Assembly (NCBI GenBank): GCA_021826565.1
Contig: JAKAZJ010000018.1
Location: 1-11,055 of the forward strand
From: Pseudomonadota bacterium
Lineage (GTDB): Bacteria; Pseudomonadota; Alphaproteobacteria; Acetobacterales; Acetobacteraceae
DNA length: 11,055 nt
Reading direction: 5' to 3'
Positions 1-7,600 of the stretch are shown in pieces (position 1 is the stretch's first letter; every line of letters begins with the position of its first letter). Under the pieces are notes generated by a model. It made no database searches, was not told the origin of the DNA, and saw nothing but the letters and a program-made list of their open reading frames with translations. The translations under genes were made by a program, and so were the position numbers.

Positions 1-2
1 AA

Positions 3-251
3 ATCCGCCGGCTCCGCGCCGAGGGTGCCGCCTGGGACGCCATCGCCGCCTTGCTTGGCCTCACCCGCTGGTCGGTCATCGAACGTGGCCGACGCATCGG
101 CGCCCGCCCTCCTCCGCCCGACACCACGCCCCGGCCGGAAGACCCAGACCGCGAGCCGCTCCCCGCTGGCCACCCGGTCAGCTGGAACGCGCTCACCGCC
201 GGCACCGTCCTGGACGGTACGCCCTACCCGCTCCCCGTTTTCCTCCGCTGA
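3..251 (+). CDS. Small helix-turn-helix protein, 5'-truncated by the window edge
   Basis: An open frame enters from the left edge and ends at TGA 249-251. The visible 82 residues start with a helical stretch (RLRAEGAAWDAIAALLGL, then TRWSVIERGRRIGA) that reads like a small helix-turn-helix of the kind found in GcrA/AsnC-annotated alphaproteobacterial proteins. A proline-rich linker follows, then a conserved-looking tail with the pattern SWNALTAGTVLDGTPYPLPVF. A DNA-binding role is likely but the target is unknown. The next gene starts 10 nt downstream, so the two are probably co-transcribed. An internal ATG at 51 would cut through the helix-turn-helix, so the true start lies outside the window. 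The family assignment is by resemblance only. Confidence 0.6.
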   Translation: MRRLRAEGAAWDAIAALLGLTRWSVIERGRRIGARPPPPDTTPRPEDPDREPLPAGHPVSWNALTAGTVLDGTPYPLPVFLR

Positions 252-261
252 CGGAGCCATC

Positions 262-741
262 ATGTCCGCCATTCTGACCGACACCGCGCCGATCATCGAT
301 GCCGCCTATGTCATCTGGCGGCTGGAGGAGGCCGGCGCCACGCTCCTCGCTCTGCCGCAAACCGGCTGGAGCACCGGCCTGCGCACCTCCTCTCTCGATA
401 TTGTCCGCACCGCAGCGGAAAATTATGGCTGGGCACAAGGGCGCGTCCGGCCGCCGATGCCGTCGGCGGCGAAAATCACCCGCATGGACACCGCGATGGG
501 CTGGATCGCACTGATCCCACTCGACCGCTACATGCTGCGCCGCATCGTCGGCGCGCGCAGCCTGGTGCATCCCGTAACCGACCGGCATCTGTTCGCCTGG
601 CGCCGCCTGGGCGCCACGATGGGCGCTGACCACAAAGCGGTGCAACGCTGGCACAAACAGGGGATCGACCTGATCGTCGCGGCCCTGAACGGGCCAGAAC
701 CGGAACAGGGCCAAGGGCGCGCCGTCCCGGTCAGAGCTTGA
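262..741 (+). CDS. DUF6362 family protein (phage/accessory-type)
   Basis: This 159-residue protein matches the DUF6362 pattern as I remember it. It has an N-terminal RLEEAGATLLALP motif, a central AAENYGW...RPPMPSA...ITRMDTAMGWIALI block, and a C-terminal basic segment (RRIVGARSLVHPVTDRHLF, then WRRLGATMGADHKAVQRWHKQGID) that looks like a helix-turn-helix. The open frame extends upstream to position 25, but ATG 262 is chosen because it has a purine-rich ACGGAG a few bases before it and avoids overlap with the preceding gene. The biochemical function is unknown; members often sit in prophage-like regions. The last 15 or so residues (EPEQGQGRAVPVRA) look like a low-complexity tail. It converges with the DUF2892 gene across 65 bp with no clear terminator. 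Confidence 0.72.
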   Translation: MSAILTDTAPIIDAAYVIWRLEEAGATLLALPQTGWSTGLRTSSLDIVRTAAENYGWAQGRVRPPMPSAAKITRMDTAMGWIALIPLDRYMLRRIVGARSLVHPVTDRHLFAWRRLGATMGADHKAVQRWHKQGIDLIVAALNGPEPEQGQGRAVPVRA

Positions 742-784
742 AAAGCAACCGCATTTGCGCATTCACACAGGTTGGAATTGCGCG

Positions 785-872
785 GGCTTCTGTCCAGCCC
801 CAACGGTCAGCGGAACGCGCAGCCTGCGCTCAGGCCGAGCGCCTTGAACACGCGCGCGGCCGGACAGAAGCC
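785..872. repeat. Inverted repeat spanning the 3' end of the DUF2892 gene
   Basis: The 15 bases at 785-799 (GGCTTCTGTCCAGCC) are the reverse complement, with one mismatch, of 858-872 (GGCCGGACAGAAGCC). In minus-strand RNA the mismatch becomes a G.U pair, so a 15-bp stem with a 58-nt loop could form. One arm lies inside the DUF2892 gene, encoding its GFCPA motif; the other lies just beyond the stop codon. No U-tract follows, so it is not a classic terminator. It could instead stabilise the 3' end of the mRNA, or be a relic of a second inverted DUF2892 copy. Confidence 0.5.
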
Positions 873-1010
873 GGTGATTCCTGCTTGCAGCAAATTAAGC
901 CCCACGAAGGCGGTCAGCAGCAGGAACCACGGGCTGACCCACCATCCCAGCGCCAGGCTTGCCAGCACCATCACACCGGCGAACGAGAACACGGCTTTGT
1001 CGATTGTCAT
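807..1010 (-). CDS. DUF2892 (YgaP-type) two-helix membrane protein
   Basis: This 67-residue protein has two hydrophobic helices (about residues 8-24, containing GWW, and 27-45) followed by a conserved TGFCPAARVFKALG motif. That is the hallmark of the DUF2892/YgaP transmembrane domain. Cys49 in GFCP and Cys64 are the only cysteines. In E. coli YgaP the same domain is fused to a rhodanese that carries sulfane sulfur at the inner membrane. Here it stands alone as the last gene of the SQR-thioredoxin operon, 17 nt after the thioredoxin stop, with GGGAG before its ATG. A role in membrane-associated sulfur transfer or transport is inferred from the domain and neighbours. Confidence 0.85.
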   Translation of the reverse strand: MTIDKAVFSFAGVMVLASLALGWWVSPWFLLLTAFVGLNLLQAGITGFCPAARVFKALGLSAGCAFR

Positions 1011-1027
1011 CGGAGCAACTCCCTGAT

Positions 1028-1483
1028 TCAGGATTGCGGCGCGTGGCCGCGGGCGAAAGCGACGATCCGCGCAGCGTCCATCGCGCCCGCGATCTGGCCG
1101 GCGACCTGGCCATGGTCGAACAGGATCAGCGCCGGAATCCCTTGCACGCCGAGCCGCGCGGTCAGCTCCGGCGCGTCATCGGCGTTAAGTTTCAGCAGCC
1201 GTATCTCTGGTTCCAGCATCGCGGCGGCGCGCTCGAAGGCGGGGGCCATGGCGCGACACGGGCCGCACCACGGCGCCCAAATATCGACCAGCACGGGGAT
1301 GTCGTTGCCCTGGAGATGTTTTTCCAACGTGGGGGCGTCCACCGCGGCCGGATGACCGTCGAACAGCGGCTGGTGGCACGCGCCGCACCGCGCCGCCGCC
1401 GGGCCGCGCGCGGCCGGCACCCGGTTCACCGCCGCGCAATGCGGGCAGACGATATGGGCCGGATCAGGCCTGGACCGGGTCAT
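1028..1483 (-). CDS. trxC: Thioredoxin with N-terminal zinc ribbon (thioredoxin 2/TrxC-like)
   Basis: This 151-residue protein has two CxxC pairs at the N-terminus (Cys13/Cys16 in CPHC and Cys33/Cys36 in CGAC) that should bind zinc, as in TrxC. A thioredoxin fold with the WCGPC active site (Cys73/Cys76) and the cis-proline loop VQGIPA (Pro117) follows. The length is usual for TrxC. There is no signal peptide, so it acts in the cytoplasm as a dithiol-disulfide reductase. Its start lies 20 nt inside the end of the SQR gene, implying translational coupling. The likely job here is to reduce protein or low-molecular persulfides and polysulfides produced by SQR; that substrate is inferred from context. 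Confidence 0.93.
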   Translation of the reverse strand: MTRSRPDPAHIVCPHCAAVNRVPAARGPAAARCGACHQPLFDGHPAAVDAPTLEKHLQGNDIPVLVDIWAPWCGPCRAMAPAFERAAAMLEPEIRLLKLNADDAPELTARLGVQGIPALILFDHGQVAGQIAGAMDAARIVAFARGHAPQS

Positions 1484-2762
1484 CTTGCAAGGGCTCCTTC
1501 AGCTTGGCGATATTGAGCTGATTCATCAGGAAGCGCTCGTAGAACGGTTCGCTCTCGCCCGAGCGGACCTTGCGCAGGAAGTATTTTTCGAACCCCACTT
1601 TCGCCAGATGCACCCAGGCCCCCTTGGCGGCCCAGTTCACGTTGCGCGGCGGAATCTGCGGTTGCGCCACAAAGGCCACGCCGCCATCGCCGAAATCGGC
1701 CAGGCACACGGCATTCCAGGTCGCCCGTGACCGCGCCGGCTGGCCGCGCAGAAGCGCGCCGATATTGCGTGCCGTGGCGGTCACCATCGACTCGATCATG
1801 AACCCGGTCTTCGGCACCCCCACCGGCACCGGCGTCACCCCCACCGGCGGAATCGCGACGCACACCCCGACGGCGAACACATTGGGGAAGGTCGGGTTGC
1901 GCTGATAAGAATCCACCAGCACGAACCCCCGAGGATTGGTCAGCCCCGCCACCCCGCGCAGCGCCGCCACGCCGCGGAACGCCGGCAGGATCATCGAAAA
2001 CCGGAACGGCAGCGCATGGGTCGCGGCCACCGTGCCATCGGCCGCAACCTCCTCCACGTTCATCGTGCCGGGCGCCACCGAGGTCACGCGCGCGTTGGTG
2101 ATCCACTTGATGTGGCGCTGGCGGAATTCGCTTTCCATCAGCGATTTCGTGTCCCCGACGCCGTCCAGGCCAAGATGCCCGATATACGGCTCAGGGGTCA
2201 CATAGGTCATCGGCACGCGGTCGCGCAGCTTCCGCTTGCGGAGCTCGGTGTCCAGGATATAGGCAAATTCATAGGCCGGCCCGAAGCAGGACGCGCCCGG
2301 CGCCGCGCCCACTACAATCGGGCCGGGGTTGGCGCAGAATGCCTCGAACGCGACGCGCGCCTGTTCGGCGTGCCCGGTCTGGCAGATCGACTGGGTCTGC
2401 CCCTCTGGACCCAGGCCCGGGATCTCATCGAACGCGAGGTCAGGGCCGGTGGCGATCACCAGGTAGTCATAGGGAACGGTGCCGCCGTCCTCCAGGGTCA
2501 CCTCGCTGGCGGAGGGATCTACGTGGTGAGCGCCCACGGTCAGGAAGCGCACCTTCCGCTTCTGCATCACGCGCTCGAGCTTCACCTCGATATCCCCACG
2601 GTCGCGCCAGCCCACCGCCACCCATGGATTGGACGGCGTGAACTGGAACGCGGGACCTTGGCCGATAAGGGTCACATGATCCTCCGGCCGGGCCTGATCG
2701 GCGACCTCGAAGGCGGCCAGCGTGCCGCCCAGTCCGGCGCCCAGGATGACGATCTCTGCCAT
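1464..2762 (-). CDS. sqr: Sulfide:quinone oxidoreductase
   Basis: This 432-residue flavoprotein oxidises sulfide to polysulfide or sulfane sulfur and passes electrons to the quinone pool at the inner face of the membrane. The N-terminus carries the FAD-binding ILGAGLGGT motif (residues 6-14), and the ATGPDLAF segment near 104-111 is typical. From memory it resembles Acidithiobacillus ferrooxidans SQR along its whole length, including FTPSNPWVAVGW, PEPYIGHLG, PKTGFMIESMV and the C-terminal membrane-associating HLAKVGFEKYFLRK. The three catalytic-type cysteines are present at 127, 159 and 353, corresponding to Cys128, Cys160 and Cys356 of that enzyme; Cys143 and Cys301 are extra. The frame stays open upstream to 2927, but ATG 2762 directly precedes the Rossmann strand and has GAGGAA 4 nt before it. 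It is the first gene of a three-gene operon, divergent from a sulfur-sensing repressor. Confidence 0.95.
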   Translation of the reverse strand: MAEIVILGAGLGGTLAAFEVADQARPEDHVTLIGQGPAFQFTPSNPWVAVGWRDRGDIEVKLERVMQKRKVRFLTVGAHHVDPSASEVTLEDGGTVPYDYLVIATGPDLAFDEIPGLGPEGQTQSICQTGHAEQARVAFEAFCANPGPIVVGAAPGASCFGPAYEFAYILDTELRKRKLRDRVPMTYVTPEPYIGHLGLDGVGDTKSLMESEFRQRHIKWITNARVTSVAPGTMNVEEVAADGTVAATHALPFRFSMILPAFRGVAALRGVAGLTNPRGFVLVDSYQRNPTFPNVFAVGVCVAIPPVGVTPVPVGVPKTGFMIESMVTATARNIGALLRGQPARSRATWNAVCLADFGDGGVAFVAQPQIPPRNVNWAAKGAWVHLAKVGFEKYFLRKVRSGESEPFYERFLMNQLNIAKLKEPLQDDPVQA

Positions 2763-2766
2763 GACG

Positions 2767-2772
2767 TTCCTC
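2767..2772 (-). promoter_or_regulatory. Ribosome binding site fixing the SQR start
   Basis: Read on the minus strand this is GAGGAA, 4 nt before ATG 2762. It supports that start over the 55-codon longer frame, whose extra residues would run through the divergent promoter and into the repressor gene. Confidence 0.7.
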
Positions 2773-2820
2773 GTGGAAGGATGCGGGATAGCTCCCCGGG
2801 AGACCCGGGCGCGTGTGACC

Positions 2821-2849
2821 TTGACAATATATGCGATGATGCGTAGGTT
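2821..2849 (+). promoter_or_regulatory. Candidate promoter of the repressor-rhodanese-RND operon
   Basis: A perfect TTGACA at 2821-2826 is followed after 17 nt by TAGGTT at 2844-2849, a weak -10 box (3 of 6 consensus bases). The expected start site, about 2855-2857, coincides with the ATG at 2857, so the repressor mRNA may be nearly or fully leaderless. No convincing Shine-Dalgarno sequence precedes any of the candidate repressor starts, which fits. The -35 of this promoter abuts the -10 of the minus-strand promoter and vice versa. Confidence 0.4.
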
Positions 2850-2854
2850 CGCAA
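2826..2854 (-). promoter_or_regulatory. Candidate promoter of the sqr-trx-DUF2892 operon
   Basis: On the minus strand TTGCGA (2854-2849) and TATATT (2831-2826) are separated by exactly 17 nt and fit sigma-70-type -35 and -10 boxes. Transcription would begin near 2819, giving a leader of roughly 57 nt before the sqr ATG. The boxes interlock with the opposing promoter candidate and with an imperfect inverted repeat, so a single bound repressor could block both directions. This is a prediction from sequence only. Confidence 0.55.
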
Positions 2855-2858
2855 GTAT
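2827..2858. promoter_or_regulatory. Possible operator for the ArsR-type repressor
   Basis: ATATATGC (2827-2834) and GCAAGTAT (2851-2858) form an imperfect inverted repeat, 6 of 8 positions matching, separated by 16 nt. It is the most A/T-rich patch in the neighbourhood and covers both promoter candidates. BigR/SqrR-type repressors bind A/T-rich imperfect palindromes in front of their own genes and the sulfide genes. The exact half-site cannot be assigned from one locus. Confidence 0.35.
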
Positions 2859-3210
2859 GAAAATGGACCTTGCCACTATGCAGGCCGCCGCCGACCAGGC
2901 CAGCGAGCTTCTGAAGTCCCTGGCCAATCGCCACCGGCTACTGATCCTGTGTCAGTTGCTGGAGAGCGAGCGGTCGGTGGGCGAACTCGTGGACTTCCTG
3001 GGGATCCGCGACACCGTCGTCTCTCAGCACCTGGCCTTGCTGCGCAAGGACGGGCTGGTGGCGACGCGCCGGGAGGGGCAGACGATTCGTTATGACATCG
3101 CGTCCGCCCCCGCCGCGCGGATTCTGGCTGCCCTCGCCGAAATCTACTGCGCCCCGGCGGCCATCTGTGGCCCATCCGAGGCTGACCCAACCCTGACCCG
3201 GAGCACCTGA
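2857..3210 (+). CDS. bigR: ArsR-family persulfide-sensing repressor (BigR/SqrR/YgaV-like)
   Basis: This 117-residue winged-helix repressor has the ArsR core: SLANRHRLLILCQLL, then the recognition helix region VVSQHLALLRKDGLV, then the wing RREGQTIRYDI. Cys32 (in RLLILCQ) and Cys98 (in AEIYCAP) are 66 residues apart, as are Cys41 and Cys107 of Rhodobacter SqrR, which form a polysulfide cross-link that releases DNA. A further Cys104 follows near the C-terminus. No metal-binding CxC motif of classical ArsR/SmtB is seen. ATG 2857 is chosen because of family length and the promoter position; ATGs at 2836, 2863 and 2878 are also in frame. The gene faces sqr and leads an operon with rhodanese and an RND pump, so it probably represses both arms until sulfide or persulfide accumulates. 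Confidence 0.88.
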   Translation: MKMDLATMQAAADQASELLKSLANRHRLLILCQLLESERSVGELVDFLGIRDTVVSQHLALLRKDGLVATRREGQTIRYDIASAPAARILAALAEIYCAPAAICGPSEADPTLTRST

Positions 3211-3213
3211 TCC

Positions 3214-3576
3214 ATGTCCATCCATCCCGCCTTGCGTGAAGTCACCGCCGATGACGTCGCTGCCGCGCTGCGCAAGCACGCGATTCTGTTGGTCGATGTG
3301 CGCGAACCGGCGGAATACGCCGCCGAGCGCATCCATGGCGCATTGCTGTTCCCGCTTTCGACCTTCGACCCCGCGGCGCTACCCGTAGATCCGGGGCGGC
3401 CGGTGGTGTTCCATTGCGGCAGCGGGAAGCGGTCCGCAGTGGCGGTCGGGCGGTGCCTGGAGGCCGGCGTGTCCGCCTTCACGCATATGAAGGGCGGAAT
3501 GATCGCCTGGAAGGCGGCGGGTCACACGACGGTCAGCCTGAACCCGGCGACCGGCGCGGTGCAGGACCGGCGCTGA
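3214..3576 (+). CDS. Single-domain rhodanese sulfurtransferase
   Basis: This 120-residue protein contains one rhodanese domain. It has the LLVDVREPAEY strand-loop (residues 25-35), the IHGALLFPLSTF motif, and the active-site loop HCGSGKRSA with the persulfide-forming Cys68. The closing KGGMIAWKAAGH motif is also present. There is no signal peptide or membrane helix, so it is cytoplasmic. It accepts sulfane sulfur on Cys68 and passes it to a thiol acceptor. The sequence is similar in style to the YgaP rhodanese domain but lacks the fused membrane helices, which here occur as a separate gene in the opposite operon. The ATG follows the repressor stop by 3 nt with GGAG about 10 nt upstream. Confidence 0.92.
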   Translation: MSIHPALREVTADDVAAALRKHAILLVDVREPAEYAAERIHGALLFPLSTFDPAALPVDPGRPVVFHCGSGKRSAVAVGRCLEAGVSAFTHMKGGMIAWKAAGHTTVSLNPATGAVQDRR

Positions 3577-4625
3577 TGCCGCCGCCCGGTGCGTATCGTG
3601 CCCGCCCGCCGCGGGCCGGCGCGCCCGTCGCGCTGTTTCTGATGCTCGTTGCCGCCCCAGCCGCCGCCGGCCCGGCGAGCTTCACCACAACGCTGCGCCA
3701 GGTGTCGGACGAGAAAGCCGTGTTCGCCACGGTCGAAAGCCGCAATGTCATCCCTGCCCGCACGCGCATCGGCGGCACTGTCGCGGCACTCGCCGTGAAG
3801 GACGGAGACGCGGTCCATGCCGGCCAGGTGCTCGCCACCGTCCGCGATACCAAGTTGCAGCTTCAGCTCACCGCGCTCGATGCCCAGATCGCCGGGCTGC
3901 GCTCACAACTCGCTCAGGCGCATATCGATCTTGGTCGCGCCAACGCCCTGGCGCGCAGCGGCGCGGTGGCGCGCGCCGCACTCGACCGTGCGCGCACCGC
4001 TGTTCAGGTGGCCGAAAGCGCGCTCGCGGCCCGCATCGCTGCGCGCGCCGTCACCGCCCGCCAGCAGGAGGAGGGTGCGGTGCTCGCCCCGATCGACGGG
4101 CGCGTGCTTGCGGTCCCGGTCACCGACGGGACCGTGGTGCTGCCGGGCGAGACCGTCGCCACCGTCGCCGAGCAGCATTTCGTGCTGCGCCTGCGGATTC
4201 CCGAACGCTACGCGCTGGGTCTGAAAGCCGGCGATCGGATCCGCTACGACGCCGCCGAGCTTGGCACCGCAGCCCCCGGTTTCGGGAGCATCACGCTGGT
4301 CTATCCGCAGATCGTGGGCGGCGAGGTGCGCGCCGATGCGTCCGCCCCGGGCATCGGTAGCTATTTTGTGGGTGAGCGCATCCGCGTTTGGGTCCCCGCC
4401 GGCGCGCGCGGGGCGATCGTGATCCCGGCGCATTTCATCTTCGACCGCTTCGGTCAGGACTATGTCCGGCTGCGTACCCACGCCGGCACCGTCGTCGACG
4501 CACCGGTGCAGCGCGGCCTTGCGCTGCCCACGCCCGCCATGCGCGACGGGGTGCAGATCCTCGCCGGGCTGACAGCGGGCGAAACGCTGGTTGCGCCTCC
4601 GGTTGCTCCCGGGGCCGCGCCATGA
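3576..4625 (+). CDS. RND efflux periplasmic adaptor (HlyD/MFP family)
   Basis: This 349-residue protein starts with a basic stretch and a hydrophobic signal segment (residues 17-31) ending in APAAAG, a plausible signal-peptidase site. No lipobox cysteine is present. Then come a first lipoyl half (GGTVAALAVKDGDAVHAGQV, 67-86), an alpha-helical hairpin (about 92-165), the second lipoyl half (LAPIDGRVLAVPVTDGTVV, 170-188) and a beta-barrel and membrane-proximal domain to the end. It should bridge the RND pump to an outer-membrane channel. The ATG overlaps the rhodanese stop (TGATG) and its own stop overlaps the pump ATG, so the three are translationally coupled. The protein has no cysteine, histidines are few, and no metal-binding motif is evident, so a metal pump is not indicated. 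The frame is open upstream to 3414, but that part is the shadow of the rhodanese gene. Confidence 0.9.
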   Translation: MPPPGAYRARPPRAGAPVALFLMLVAAPAAAGPASFTTTLRQVSDEKAVFATVESRNVIPARTRIGGTVAALAVKDGDAVHAGQVLATVRDTKLQLQLTALDAQIAGLRSQLAQAHIDLGRANALARSGAVARAALDRARTAVQVAESALAARIAARAVTARQQEEGAVLAPIDGRVLAVPVTDGTVVLPGETVATVAEQHFVLRLRIPERYALGLKAGDRIRYDAAELGTAAPGFGSITLVYPQIVGGEVRADASAPGIGSYFVGERIRVWVPAGARGAIVIPAHFIFDRFGQDYVRLRTHAGTVVDAPVQRGLALPTPAMRDGVQILAGLTAGETLVAPPVAPGAAP

Positions 4626-7600
4626 AGCTCGGTCTTTCCGGGCGTCTCACCCGCGCGTTCATCCGTTCGCCGCTGACGCCGCTGTTCCTTCTCGCCGCGC
4701 TCGCGGCCGGGCTGGTCGCGGTGCTCACCATCCCGCGCGACGAAGATCCGCAGATCCACGTGCCGATGGTGGATGTGATGGTCCAGGCCAATGGGCTCAA
4801 CGCTGCCGACGCCGCGGAGCTGGTCACCAAGCCCTTGGAGGCCATCCTCAAGACCATCCCCGGCATCGACCATATTTATTCCGAGACCGAGGACGACCAC
4901 GTCCTGGTGACCGCGCGTTTTGACGTTGGCACGAACGAGGATGCCGCGGTGCTGCGCGTGAACGACAAGATTCGCGCCAACATGGACCGCATTCCGCTCG
5001 GCATCCCGCCGCCGCTGGTGATCGGGCGCGGCATTAACGACGTAGCGATCCTGGCGCTGACTTTGACGCCGATCCCCGCCGCCGCCGGGCACTGGAATGC
5101 GGCGACGCTGACCGATCTGGCGACCAAGCTGCAGGACCAGCTGATCAAGGTGCCGAATGTCGGGCTGAGCTACCTGTCCGGCTCCGACCCGATGCAGATC
5201 CGCGTGGAACCGGAGCCGGATAAGCTGATGCTGTATGGCGTCACACTTCAGCAGCTCGCCTCGCGCATCGCCGAGGCGAATCGCAGCTTCGTTGCCGGCA
5301 ATGTGTTCAGCCGCGGCGCGATGCGGAGCGTCGCAGCCGGACAAACCCTGTTCGGCGTGCCGGATATCGGCCTGCTGCTGCTGACCACCCGCGCCGGCCG
5401 CCCTGTGTATGTGCGCGATGTGGCCCATGTGGTCATGGGGCCGGCGCCACGGCAGAGCCATGTGTTCGACATCACCCACGCCAGGAACGGCGCCTGGCAC
5501 ACCACGCCCGCGGTGACGCTGGCACTGGCCAAGCGCGCCGGATCGAACGCGGTGGTGGTGGCGGCGGATGCGCTGGCGCGGGTCAGGTCCCTGGAAGGAA
5601 CCCTGATCCCGCGCGATCTGCGCGTCCAGGTCACCCGCAACTATGGCCGCACCGCCAACGAGAAAGCGAATGAGCTGCTGTACCATCTGGCGCTGGCCAC
5701 GATCTCGATCGTGGTGCTGATCGCGCTGGCGGTCGGCTGGCGGGAGGCGACGGTCACGCTGGTGGTAATCCCCACCACGATCCTGGCGACCTTGTTTGCC
5801 TCCGAAATGATGGGCTACTCGATCAACCGGGTATCTCTGTTCGCGCTGATCTTCTCGATCGGCATCCTGGTGGACGACGCGATCGTGGTAGTCGAGAACA
5901 TCGCCCGCCACTGGGCTATGCCCGACACCAGGTCGCGGCGGCGCGCCGCGATCGAAGCGGTGGCGGAAGTCGGCAACCCGACCATCGTCGCCACCCTGAC
6001 GGTGATCACGGCGCTGCTGCCGATGCTGTTCGTCCAGGGCCTGATGGGGCCATATATGGCACCGATTCCGGCCAATGCCTCGGCGGCGATGGTGTTCTCG
6101 TTTTTCGTGGCGATGGTGGTGGCGCCGTGGCTGATGTGCAAACTGGCCAGGCGCGATGATGGCGGCGCCGATGCGGGGGCCGAGGAGATTGCGTTCCTGG
6201 AACTCAACACCCCGGCGCTGGCGCACGAGGCTGGGTCGGCAGCGGAACATCCCGACCGGCTCGGCCGCCTCTATCGCGCCGTCGCCACGCCCTTGCTGGC
6301 CACCCGTCGCCGCGCGCTGATCTTCCTGATCGTGGTGGGTATCGCGACGGTCGCCGTCTGCGGCTTGTTCTACGCTGAAAGCGTGACCGTCAAGCTGCTG
6401 CCGTTCGACAACAAATCCACCCTCAACGTGCTGGTGGATCTGCCCTCCGGCACACCGGTGCAGACGACCGAGCGGACCCTGTTCGCCGTCGCCCGGATCG
6501 CCGAGACGCTGCCCGAAACGCGCGGGATGCAGGTCTACGCCGGCACGCCGCAGCCATTCGATTTCAATGGGCTGGTGCGCCACTACTACCTGCGGACTTC
6601 GCCCTGGCAGGGTGATCTGCATGTGCTGCTGACGCCCAAGGGCCAGCGCGCCTTGCAGAGCCACGCCGTCGCCGCGGTGCTGCGCAAGCGGCTACTGGCC
6701 GGGCTGCGCCTGCCGAAGGGTGCCGTCATCAAGGTTGTGGAAGCCCCGCCCGGCCCGCCGGTCCTGGCCACGCTGCTGGCCGAGATCTACGGCCCCAACC
6801 AGGCAACGCGGCTGGCCGTCGCGCGCGAGGTCAAGACGCTGTTCAACCAGGTCCCCTATATCGTCGATACCGACGACAGCTGGGGCCATCGCGAGCAACG
6901 CCTGAATATCGCCATCGATCAGGACCGGCTGGCGTTCTTCGGCGTCCGTCAGTCCGACGTGTATGACACACTCCAGGATTTATTCGGCGGCGTGCGGGTG
7001 GGATACTCCTATCGCGGCGAAGGACGGTTACCGATCGGCATCACGGTCGGGCTGCCCAATCATGCTCTCGACTGGAACCAACAACTGGCCGACACGCCGG
7101 TGCCGGCCGACACCGTGCCGGGCAGCAAATCCGTGGTGGAACTCGGCCAGGTCGTGCATGTCACCCGCACCCCTGGCAGCCGCATCCTGTTCCGCCGCGA
7201 CGGACACAACGCCGACATGGTCACCGGCGAGCTGACCGGCCGGTATGGCGCGCCGATCTACGGGATGCTGGCGGTGGACAAGCTGATCCGCGACCACAAC
7301 TGGGGCAAGCTGCCGCGCCCGAACATTCGCTTCCGCGGCCAACCTTCCAGCGAAGCCCATCCGTCATTGCTGTGGGATGGGGAATGGGAGATCACTTACG
7401 TCACTTTCCGCGACATGGGGGCCGCTTTCATGGTTGCGATCCTGGGCATCTACATCCTGGTGGTGGCACAATTCGGCAGCTTCAAGCTGCCGCTGATCAT
7501 CCTCACGCCGATTCCGCTGACCCTGATCGGCATCCTGCCGGGACACTGGATCTTCGGCGCTCCGTTCACCGCGACATCGATGATCGGGTTCATCGCGCTG

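Noticed and set aside
738..1355. Plus-strand open frame of about 205 codons opposite DUF2892 and thioredoxin
   Set aside because: The minus-strand genes have clear domains; this frame is low-complexity Arg/Ser/Ala-rich and starts at the end of the DUF6362 gene.
1815..1848. Direct repeat CACCCCCACCGGC at 1815-1827 and 1836-1848
   Set aside because: It lies in the Pro/Val/Gly-rich VGVTPVPVGVP stretch conserved in SQR proteins and is explained by coding content.
2763..2927. N-terminal extension of SQR by 55 codons
   Set aside because: It would cross the divergent promoter region and the repressor start, the extra residues match no family feature, and a good ribosome binding site precedes ATG 2762.
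4460..6664. 734-codon open frame on the minus strand
   Set aside because: It lies entirely opposite the RND adaptor end and pump, is rich in His, Arg, Gln and Asp as expected from the complement of high-G+C codons, and shows no recognisable domain.
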